Shown: piece by piece, positions 6,964 through 14,301 of the stretch
Layout of the letters: the number at the start of each line of letters is the position of its first letter
Numbering within the stretch: position 1 is the stretch's first letter
From: SLJN01 sp964505385
Lineage (GTDB): Bacteria > Bacteroidota > Rhodothermia > Balneolales > Natronogracilivirgulaceae
DNA length: 17,105 nt
Assembly: GCA_964505385.1 (NCBI GenBank)
Contig: CAZDIA010000051.1
Span: 1 to 17,105, forward strand
Direction: 5' to 3'
Notes under the pieces: model-generated
What the model was told of the DNA's origin: nothing
Database searches by the model: none
Seen by the model: only the letters and a program-made list of their open reading frames with translations
Program-made: the position numbers and the translations under genes

Positions 6964-9208
6964 AAGACAAATTGAAATTTCTGCCCGGCATAGGAGATCC
7001 GAATTCTGTTCGATCAACCCGGGAGAGATGGTCGCGATAGAGAATATTCGTCAGATTATCAACTCTTAGCGAAACCCGGTGAACCCCGCCGGCATCAAAA
7101 CTAAAACCGGTATCCATGTTTATTAAGGTATAACCAGAAGTGGACTGCTCTTCTGCGGCCACTCGATTTTGATCATCTACAAATCGAATAGTTCCGCCAA
7201 TCCACCAGTTATCAGTTTCATATCGCTTTTTTATGCGGCCCCGCAACGGCGGCATAGTTGGCAGAGGTTCATCACTGTCAACATTTGTACCCCTGACGTA
7301 ATCAAGCACTCCAGCCATTGACAGCTCTTCGGTTAGGACTACAGAGAGTTGCGCTTCACCTCCCAAAACTTCAGCTTCACGCGCATTGTATTCATAAATA
7401 TCCCAATCACGTTCCCGGTCATCAGTATAGATTTGCCCGGTGGGTTCAAATGCGATATAATCAGATAAGCTGTAATAAAATCCGGAAAGCTCTGCTCCTA
7501 TTCGCTCATTTTCCCACATTGCAAATACATCAATACCCTGACCTACTTCGGTATTCAACGTGGGTTCACCGCGTTCATAAACTCCCATACCAAAGTGGAC
7601 GCCATCAGCATAAAACTCTTCAAGTATCGGGAACCGATGCGACCGGGCAAACTGAGCTCCCAACTCCAAATTGGAAAGCGGATTAACATTCAAACCTATA
7701 GAACCTGAAAGTGCACGGCTTGTTCTTTGCTCATCTATATCGGGAAAGTCATCATTTGTACGGGTGTTAAAAGTTCTTGCTTCACCACGGAAACCAAACT
7801 GGAGATGTAAATTATTCCACAACGGAACTTCATTATACGTAAACAATGCTGCCGTCCAACTATCTGCACCAGGAGTAAAAGCCTCCTCTCCACCAACATC
7901 AATATTTCTCGATTCTATGCTTACTCCAAAAGCGCCTTCGTCAAAAAAACCATGTGGACGGTGCCGAAGAGTAATTGTGGAATTCATAGCATATTGCAGA
8001 AACTCCAATTCGATATCTTCATCATAAATACCATTTCCTTCGTATTCGGTTTCCACTTCTTGTTGGAAAATTCGGGACCCGTGTAAACGCCATTCAATAT
8101 TTTCAATAAACCCTTCATTTGACCAGTTTGCCCGTCCCTGCAAACTCTGCTGATCCATCCGGATCTCTGCCTCTTCATCGGGATCATCCAACTCCTCGGG
8201 TAAACCAAAGTTGTGATCTATAGCTGAAAATGTTAATCCGCTTTCAAAACGATCTGTACGATAACCAAAACCAGCCGACCCTTCCAGGTTATTAATAAAT
8301 GTTCCGGGTAACGTTCCTTCAGGCGTGCTTAAATCACCCGCATTACGGTAAGAAAGTCTACTGGTGGCAGCCCAGGATTCTTCACCGTACTGGTAACGCC
8401 CGTATCCGCTTACCCCATCATTCATGGAAGAACCGTCAAGTGATATGTTACCGCTTGAACCCGGAGACCAATTCCTTGGCATATCTGAAGTAATCAGATT
8501 AACTACACCACCAATAGCACTGGACCCATACAAAAGACTTGCCGGTCCACGCACCACCTCTACATAATCAGCTGCAAGAGGGTCGAGTGATATATTATGA
8601 TCATGAGCGGTGTTGGACAGGTCACCCATGCGATTACCATTTTCGAGAATTAAAACACGGTCACCGTCAAATCCGCGAATAACAGGCCTGCTCGGCGCCG
8701 GACCAAAAGATCGCATGGAAATTCCAGGTTCACCATCAAGCATTTCACCAAATGAAGCTGAAGCTCTTTGCTGCAACTCTTCAGCTGAGTAAGAATGTGC
8801 CGACTGATAAGTGATATCACTACCTGTCGGCGAAGCAGTGATAATAACATCTTCAAGATCTACACCTATGGGCTCAAGGCTGATTTCCACACTTTCCCGA
8901 TCATCTTTATCTGCAAGATCAATTTCTTTTTCAACATTTTGATAGCCGATAAACCGAACCAACAAAGTATAGGAGCCTTGCTCAACTCCGGATATCCGGA
9001 AGCTGCCCTCTGAGTCAGTAACTGTATTGTGTTCAGTATCAACAACCTGAACCGTTGCTGCTGCCAGCGGTTCCCCGGTGCGGGCATCAGTTACTACGCC
9101 CTGCAACACCTGTTGCCCAACGGCAGATGATGAAATTACGGTAATTGACAAAAACAGAAGCAGAAAAAATATGCTTCCAATGTATCGGACGATTCCAGGT
9201 ATTAGCAT
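6947..9208 (-). CDS. TonB-dependent receptor, ZnuD-like type
   Basis: 753 residues, complete. Signal peptide about 1-32 (cleavage near AVG-QQ). Carboxypeptidase-regulatory-like domain about 34-115 (VLQGVVTDARTGEPLAAATV, RFIGYQNVEKEI). Plug from about 120, with PVIRGFDGDRVLILENG (P175-G179 core), then GDLSNTAHDHN (H202, H204), then YVEVVRGPASLLYGSSAIGG. The NRxGDLSxxxxDH pattern is typical of ZnuD-like zinc receptors. The barrel occupies about 250-753 and ends FNLSYRFLF with a terminal Phe as expected for BAM recognition. Length is normal. No adjacent inner-membrane transporter is in view, so zinc as substrate is inferred from plug similarity alone; the large His-rich zinc-binding loop of neisserial ZnuD is not evident. 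A heme or other metal complex is possible. Confidence 0.88.
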   Translation of the reverse strand: MLIPGIVRYIGSIFFLLLFLSITVISSSAVGQQVLQGVVTDARTGEPLAAATVQVVDTEHNTVTDSEGSFRISGVEQGSYTLLVRFIGYQNVEKEIDLADKDDRESVEISLEPIGVDLEDVIITASPTGSDITYQSAHSYSAEELQQRASASFGEMLDGEPGISMRSFGPAPSRPVIRGFDGDRVLILENGNRMGDLSNTAHDHNISLDPLAADYVEVVRGPASLLYGSSAIGGVVNLITSDMPRNWSPGSSGNISLDGSSMNDGVSGYGRYQYGEESWAATSRLSYRNAGDLSTPEGTLPGTFINNLEGSAGFGYRTDRFESGLTFSAIDHNFGLPEELDDPDEEAEIRMDQQSLQGRANWSNEGFIENIEWRLHGSRIFQQEVETEYEGNGIYDEDIELEFLQYAMNSTITLRHRPHGFFDEGAFGVSIESRNIDVGGEEAFTPGADSWTAALFTYNEVPLWNNLHLQFGFRGEARTFNTRTNDDFPDIDEQRTSRALSGSIGLNVNPLSNLELGAQFARSHRFPILEEFYADGVHFGMGVYERGEPTLNTEVGQGIDVFAMWENERIGAELSGFYYSLSDYIAFEPTGQIYTDDRERDWDIYEYNAREAEVLGGEAQLSVVLTEELSMAGVLDYVRGTNVDSDEPLPTMPPLRGRIKKRYETDNWWIGGTIRFVDDQNRVAAEEQSTSGYTLINMDTGFSFDAGGVHRVSLRVDNLTNILYRDHLSRVDRTEFGSPMPGRNFNLSYRFLF

Positions 9209-9488
9209 AGACTCACTTATTTTTTAGGCTACCCTAAAACATACAGCGCATAAAAAAATAATGCAACTAAACTCTTGGTGAATAATTTCAGGACAGTTTA
9301 AGAGAGATTACTAAGTGCCTATTAAAAGAAATTTTAGCTTCGGCTTTTCCGGGTTAGGATTAAGGAAAAATATTAGTTTTAAGAGTATTAATACTTTATT
9401 AAATTGGTAAAAACAATAAATAATATGAGCAGGGTTGACATTACAAGATTAATTTATTTAGCCACATACCTAAAATAATTATTCATAT
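9209..9488. other. Divergent intergenic region, ZnuD-like receptor / receiver gene
   Basis: 280 bp, AT-rich. A TTGACA hexamer lies at 9435-9440 on the plus strand, about 50 bp before the receiver start, but no convincing -10 stands at 16-18 bp. I see no Zur or Fur box that I can defend. Confidence 0.5.
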
Positions 9489-9893
9489 ATGCACCTAACT
9501 AAATCTAACAATAAACCGAAGGTGCTTATAGCAGAGGACGAAGTTTTGATCACATCTTTTTACAAGCAGATCATCAATATGCATTTTAATTGCATAGTCC
9601 ATGTTGTGCATGATCCGGAGTCAGCGGTTGAAAAGGCAAAGCAGGTTTTTCCGGATGTTTTTATTATGGATTTAACTTTTGACAGAAAACTGGACGGCTT
9701 AGATGCCGTGATAAATATCAGAGAGTTTAGCGGTGCACCTGTTATATATGTAACCGGTCATTTGGAGGAGCAGACCCGGGCGAAAGCTATGAAATACCAG
9801 CCGTGTACCTACCTCACAAAACCAATCCACGTGCCGCAGCTTCTGGATGAGATGAACAAACATATCGACTTCGCGAATACCTCCCGGCTATGA
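9489..9893 (+). CDS. Stand-alone CheY-like response regulator receiver
   Basis: 134 residues, a single receiver domain without an output domain. The acidic pocket is LIAEDE (E16, D17, E18), the phosphoacceptor is D61 in VFIMDL, the switch Thr is T89 in IYVTGH, and the conserved Lys is K111 in YLTKP. All residues needed for phosphorylation and Mg2+ binding are present. No histidine kinase is nearby, so the phosphodonor is unknown. Such single-domain regulators act through protein contact or phosphorelay. Start ATG at 9489 lacks a Shine-Dalgarno. It precedes the surface-protein cluster by 346 bp on the same strand, and a regulatory link is possible but unproven. Confidence 0.92.
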   Translation: MHLTKSNNKPKVLIAEDEVLITSFYKQIINMHFNCIVHVVHDPESAVEKAKQVFPDVFIMDLTFDRKLDGLDAVINIREFSGAPVIYVTGHLEEQTRAKAMKYQPCTYLTKPIHVPQLLDEMNKHIDFANTSRL

Positions 9894-10239
9894 TCTAACC
9901 TTTGGCTTTACTGTTCATTTAGAGTATTTGTAAAGTATTGGTGAAAGTTTAGCCTGCTTTATTTACAAAGTTGGTATTAATAAGTATTGATTTGTCTTTC
10001 AATGAGGTACTACAAAAATAGGCAAACTTTTCATTTAGAATTCTGCCGCCTCTGCACTTATCATGTTTAGTGATGCCGCTATATATCTTAAGCACCTGTT
10101 AATAAAAACTTTTGTCAAAAAAGTTATTTTTTTTGATCCCTTCTGATCTCCGATTACGTAATTAGATGTAAAGAACCCGGCAGGTGCTCACCTTTTGAGT
10201 ATGTTGCCTACCAAAATAAAGATTTAATCTTTTTGAATT
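9894..10239 (+). other. Leader/promoter region ahead of the surface-protein cluster
   Basis: 346 bp without a gene. TCAAAAAA (10115-10122) and TTTTTTGA (10129-10136) form an AT-only hairpin that could be a weak terminator for the receiver gene. AGGTG-CT-CACCT (10182-10193) is a compact dyad, and its CAGGTGCT (10181-10188) is the exact reverse complement of AGCACCTG at 10091-10098, allowing a long-range stem. No sigma-factor element can be assigned confidently. Confidence 0.5.
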
Positions 10240-13200
10240 ATGGTACTCAAAAGCCTTACTGCAATTACAACTACTGCTGTTTTGTTAGGTGTTCTACCCT
10301 TTAATCTCGCCAACGAACAGCAGGAATACGACATATCAGGCGTCATATATTCACCTGATAATGAACCGGTTGAAGGGCTCACCGTTGAGCTGCTTGATGA
10401 ACATAAGGAGGAATCTTTAGCCACCGACACCACCGATGCCGACGGACATTACAGCTTGTCCGCTACCATAACCTCGGCAGAGTCTGATGAACCTGTTGAA
10501 GAAGCCTCAGAGTTTGAACTCGGCGATACGTATCCGAATCCGACCGGGGGACAGACCAACCTGCCTTTCCGGGTTTCCGACGAAGGCACCTATAACATCG
10601 AAGTTTTTACTTCCGATGGCCGCTTGATGATCAGCCGTCAGGAACATTTGGCACCGGGAATGCATACCGCCCACCTGGCAATGCCTCAGACTGCGGGCAC
10701 CTATATCATCAGAGTAAGGGGTGAGGGTGTAAGCGATAGCCGGCAGGTTACCTCGCTGGCCGGAGGCGGAGCACGGCTCGAAATCACCAGTGGTACCAAT
10801 CAGATGGCACAATTCGAAGAACCGGAAACTCAGGAGATTTTTGACTTTACTGTGCTTACGCTTAAAGTTCACGGAACCGATGAATTTGCAGAATTTTCCA
10901 CTACAATTGATGAGCCGGGTGAACAGCAGCACGACATTAACCTGCAATCTGCTGAAGAAGCAGCTTGCGAAAATCTGGAACTGGCTGAATCCTCCGCCCG
11001 CCCGTCCAACTTAGTTGAAGTGGATGGTATAGGTGACGGACTCGGCGATGAACCACTGGCCTGGGTTTATGATGCGGCAGTTGACGAACCGGGTGAAGAG
11101 GACCGGCACCTGGCATTAATCGACACTGAGGAAGAATCTTCAGGAGAACTCATCGTGCCGATCCATCCTGATGATTATATGGACGGCGGCGAAGCGAAAA
11201 TCGTGATCTTCAGTGATGATGAATCCGTAACCTGCGATCCCATCCCATTTACGATTGAACCTCTGGATCCCGCCCCCGGAACTCTGGAAACAGTAGTTGA
11301 TCAGATTGAGGATTCTTTTAAATCTCATGCCGAGGCTTTCGGATATTCTACATCTGAATTGATGGATGCTGATCCCGAGGAGCTTCCGCTTCACATAGGT
11401 GCTATTGCAGCCGGACTTCAAAGTATCGGGAGTGATGATTTTGAAAATAATATCCGCTCCTTTCTCGCCGGCGATGCGCCAATTATTGAGGAAGAAGATA
11501 TCCAAAAAGATGAAGAGGGCAGTGAAGTACTCGATGCCATTATTGCAGAAAGCGGATTATCCGCTGAAATACAGGCTATTACCAATGAGTTGAGCGATTG
11601 GGAAGATGTGACTTTACCGGAAAACAATCAAGAACGCAGAGTTCCGGATGGAATAACCGAAGCAGTAAACCATCCTGCTCAATTGGATGACTGGATGCGA
11701 CACCAAGCGCGTTGTGCGGAAATAGATGACACCCCTGCCACAGCAGTTGCGGGTGCTGCAACCGCCGCTGCAGCTTTTATTCCCGGGGCTCAGGGTGCTG
11801 CCGCAATTTCGGGTGCAACAATAACTATCATTGATCTTATTCTTGGGCTTTGTAATGCTTCATTACCTTCAGAACTTCAAGATATTGAACTGGAAGCTGA
11901 CCCAGTTACTTTTAATGAAGATGAATTGGGGGTTGGAAGCTGGTATGCCACCATGACAGCAACAAATGAAGGCTTCACGTTCACCTGGCCGGATGTAATC
12001 GGCTTAGCACCAGGTGCTGGAGACCTTGCACGCTATTTAGGAAGGGCTGCAGGTCACCTTCAAAGAGCTCTTGAAATGAGTGATGATATTCTTAATTACA
12101 TGCACGAATTGATTGAAACCGCATGGGGGCTTTCTGAAGATTCGGGACCTATCCAGTTTGAATCCAATGTGTGGGGACCTGTTGATGTTGATCCCAATCG
12201 GGAAAACGGCGATCATGATGAAGAGGAATATTTCAGTTGGCAGTTGACGACCGTGGAGTCCGAAGATGATGAAACCGACCCGTTTGCCTTCCAGGATGAT
12301 GATGAATTGTTGTACGAAACACGCTTTGTCGGAATTTCATCTCTACTGGTCCAAACCCGAGCCGATGTTTTTCAGGATGAACACAGCAGTGCCGATACCG
12401 AGCTGGGAGTTGAAGCAATTGAAGTTTCCATTGAAGAGCTGACCACTGAGGAATCCCCGCCTTTTATTATCGGTGAAGATGACGACTACGAAATTGACCT
12501 CTGGGCTGCGGTTTCCAACGCTGATGACCGCAGTGTAGAGTGGGAAATCCTCGAAGGTGACGGAGCATCCATTGAAACCAGCGGCACTTATGATCAAAAT
12601 GCGACCTTTACCGCACCTGAAGATGGCGATACCTATCTCGTCCAGGCTGAAAGTGTTACCGAGGAAGGACTTCGCGAGGGACTTGAACCGTCGAGATCCG
12701 ATGAAGCGATTATCCGTATTGAAGGTGAAGGCGGTCCATTGAGTGTTGATCCTGACCCCGGCTGCCTGCCTATGGATGAAGATCATGAATTCACGGCCAC
12801 ATTGGGCGATGATGAAGTTTCTATGGATCAGCTTGCTTGGAGCCAATCCGGTCCCGGTGAAATCGATGAGGACGGGGTTTACTCCTCCGATGAAGAAGGC
12901 TTTGTAAGCATTGAGTTTTGGGAAGCAGGAGATCCCGACAATGTCTACACCGTGGAGTTTAATGTGCGGGAGAGCTGTGGCAATTTTATAGTTACACTCA
13001 CCTCTGATTCCGATGACGAAGAACTTGAGTTTGAATACGACTGTGCGGGTGCCCGTGCTATTACCGGCTTCGGCCCGACAGCAAGCGCATTTCTGACCAA
13101 TCAACGTACTTTCACTTTTGAAGGCGAATCGGCTGTGGTCGAAATCGAGCTGGATTTATTTGAAACCGACATAAGTCAAGAGGGAGAGTGGACAAAAGAA

Positions 13201-13548
13201 GTCAGTCAGGGCTCTATGGGCATTCGTGTCTATGATGATGACGATAATGATATCCAACCCTTTCCGGCAATCGGAGCTGTAGTTCACCGCGAAGAAATAG
13301 AAGAGACCGTCGGCGGTGAAACAGAAACGGTAGGCAGCTTTTACGGAGAGTTTGCCGGTCAGTTTGATACCGGAGAAGAGATAATAACTGCCGAAGGTGA
13401 ATTCTCAGAAATTCTGTACGGTGAGTTCGGCTGCGGTCCGCTTAGCCATCCAGGTTGGGATGATATCTTCGATGAACTTTCCGACGACGAAATGAGCACG
13501 GATGGTTTTAATTCCCTGTGGGACAACCTTCAGTCCTCAATGGAATAA
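10240..13548 (+). CDS. Large acidic secreted multidomain protein with N-terminal T9SS-sorting-like module
   Basis: 1102 residues, no single known family. Signal peptide about 1-25 (MVLKSLTAITTTAVLLG). Carboxypeptidase-regulatory-like domain about 28-78 (YDISGVIYSPDNEPVEGLTV). A T9SS type A/FlgD-Ig-like module lies at about 92-173, with TYPNPTGGQTNLPF (Y98-P101), then YNIEVFTSDGRLM, then AGTYIIRVRGEG and RQVTSL. An Ig-like region covers about 243-350, a helical acidic part about 355-480, and an Ala/Gly-rich hydrophobic segment 500-538, followed by a helical stretch. Two Ig-like modules span about 728-827 and 832-913, and a C-terminal beta domain covers 914-1102. The eight Cys (243/332, 492/538, 842/913, 935/1065) pair off so that each pair brackets one module. 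Asp/Glu content is very high throughout, fitting a halophile. It leads a four-gene same-strand cluster. Surface or matrix role is inferred; the start at 10240 has no Shine-Dalgarno. Confidence 0.85.
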   Translation: MVLKSLTAITTTAVLLGVLPFNLANEQQEYDISGVIYSPDNEPVEGLTVELLDEHKEESLATDTTDADGHYSLSATITSAESDEPVEEASEFELGDTYPNPTGGQTNLPFRVSDEGTYNIEVFTSDGRLMISRQEHLAPGMHTAHLAMPQTAGTYIIRVRGEGVSDSRQVTSLAGGGARLEITSGTNQMAQFEEPETQEIFDFTVLTLKVHGTDEFAEFSTTIDEPGEQQHDINLQSAEEAACENLELAESSARPSNLVEVDGIGDGLGDEPLAWVYDAAVDEPGEEDRHLALIDTEEESSGELIVPIHPDDYMDGGEAKIVIFSDDESVTCDPIPFTIEPLDPAPGTLETVVDQIEDSFKSHAEAFGYSTSELMDADPEELPLHIGAIAAGLQSIGSDDFENNIRSFLAGDAPIIEEEDIQKDEEGSEVLDAIIAESGLSAEIQAITNELSDWEDVTLPENNQERRVPDGITEAVNHPAQLDDWMRHQARCAEIDDTPATAVAGAATAAAAFIPGAQGAAAISGATITIIDLILGLCNASLPSELQDIELEADPVTFNEDELGVGSWYATMTATNEGFTFTWPDVIGLAPGAGDLARYLGRAAGHLQRALEMSDDILNYMHELIETAWGLSEDSGPIQFESNVWGPVDVDPNRENGDHDEEEYFSWQLTTVESEDDETDPFAFQDDDELLYETRFVGISSLLVQTRADVFQDEHSSADTELGVEAIEVSIEELTTEESPPFIIGEDDDYEIDLWAAVSNADDRSVEWEILEGDGASIETSGTYDQNATFTAPEDGDTYLVQAESVTEEGLREGLEPSRSDEAIIRIEGEGGPLSVDPDPGCLPMDEDHEFTATLGDDEVSMDQLAWSQSGPGEIDEDGVYSSDEEGFVSIEFWEAGDPDNVYTVEFNVRESCGNFIVTLTSDSDDEELEFEYDCAGARAITGFGPTASAFLTNQRTFTFEGESAVVEIELDLFETDISQEGEWTKEVSQGSMGIRVYDDDDNDIQPFPAIGAVVHREEIEETVGGETETVGSFYGEFAGQFDTGEEIITAEGEFSEILYGEFGCGPLSHPGWDDIFDELSDDEMSTDGFNSLWDNLQSSME

Positions 13549-13590
13549 TGCAAATTATCAATTAATAATCATATTAACGACATATTTATC

Positions 13591-14241
13591 ATGATGAACT
13601 CTAAACACACTCAAAGCTTACTTAATAAGTATCTGGTTCCCTTCCTGGGAGTATTGTTACTGTCATTTTTGTCTTTTGGTTGCGACTCACCGAGTGATTC
13701 CGATGACGATGAAAATGATATTGGTATGGATGAATCGGCATTCGTTGGAATGCAGTCGATTTTTGCAGATGAAATACACGAACTCGAACACATTGATATG
13801 CCGGATCCCGGCGTAGCAGTAGTGTGGATTGAAGGTGAGACCTATACGTTCGAAGACCAACCGAGCTGTAGGTTCAATCCCGGTCATTCATTAACCGCAG
13901 GAGTAGAAACCGAGGTGGATGATGCTGAAAATTTTTGGCTCTACATCCACAGGCTTGTAGAAGGCGGCAACTTTGACGAAGGTGATGACTATCGCTTTGA
14001 ACAGGAAAGAACCAATGTTGAAATTGCGTATGGTGAGAGCAACAATGAACGCGGAGAGATACATTGGTCCCAAATGGATGATGAAGATCCCAGCTGGCAT
14101 GTCGGGGAAGGTGAACCGCCTACAATTCGGGCTATTGAAGATGGCGAGGTTACGGTAAAAGGGAAGCTTAGCGGTGCCGATCAATTCACCGGGGAAGTTG
14201 AAGTAGCCATGAACTGCGAAAACGGCTGGGAAGAAAACTGA
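13591..14241 (+). CDS. Acidic lipoprotein of unknown function
   Basis: 216 residues. Basic N-terminus and hydrophobic core (LVPFLGVLLLSFLSFGC) with the lipidated Cys at C31, followed by an Asp/Ser/Glu linker SPSDSDDDENDIGMDE. The mature domain is mostly beta (GVAVVWIEGETYTF, RTNVEIAYGES, GEVTVKGKLSGADQFTGEVE) with two further cysteines, C93 and C209, near its two ends. The same layout (early Cys, late Cys, final G-x-(F/V)-x-G strand pair) is seen in the last 190 residues of the preceding large protein, so the two may share a fold; this is a visual comparison only. It starts 42 bp after the large gene and ends 60 bp before the first GLUG gene. ATG at 13591 or the adjacent ATG at 13594 could be the start. 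Confidence 0.82.
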   Translation: MMNSKHTQSLLNKYLVPFLGVLLLSFLSFGCDSPSDSDDDENDIGMDESAFVGMQSIFADEIHELEHIDMPDPGVAVVWIEGETYTFEDQPSCRFNPGHSLTAGVETEVDDAENFWLYIHRLVEGGNFDEGDDYRFEQERTNVEIAYGESNNERGEIHWSQMDDEDPSWHVGEGEPPTIRAIEDGEVTVKGKLSGADQFTGEVEVAMNCENGWEEN

Positions 14242-14301
14242 TCCCGCAATTTCTTTTTTACACGATAGAAAGAATGACCATTTTCTAAAACCCTATCACT
14301 C

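Noticed and set aside
7318..8027. Two plus-strand open frames (122 and 118 codons) across the ZnuD-like receptor
   Set aside because: Antisense shadows of a complete, recognisable receptor gene.
6947..9208. Naming the receptor znuD
   Set aside because: Plug pattern is ZnuD-like, but the metal-binding loop cannot be confirmed by eye and no zinc transporter genes are in the window.
9340..9352. Terminator hairpin AGC-TTCG-GCT followed by T run
   Set aside because: Only a 3-bp stem.
9435..9463. Sigma-70 promoter with TTGACA at 9435 before the receiver gene
   Set aside because: No acceptable -10 at the right spacing; kept only as a remark.
12343..13104. 253-codon open frame on the minus strand inside the large acidic protein gene
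   Set aside because: It is the antisense shadow of Asp/Glu-rich coding sequence; GAT/GAA codons read backwards as ATC/TTC and rarely make stops. No start signal, signal peptide or family resemblance.
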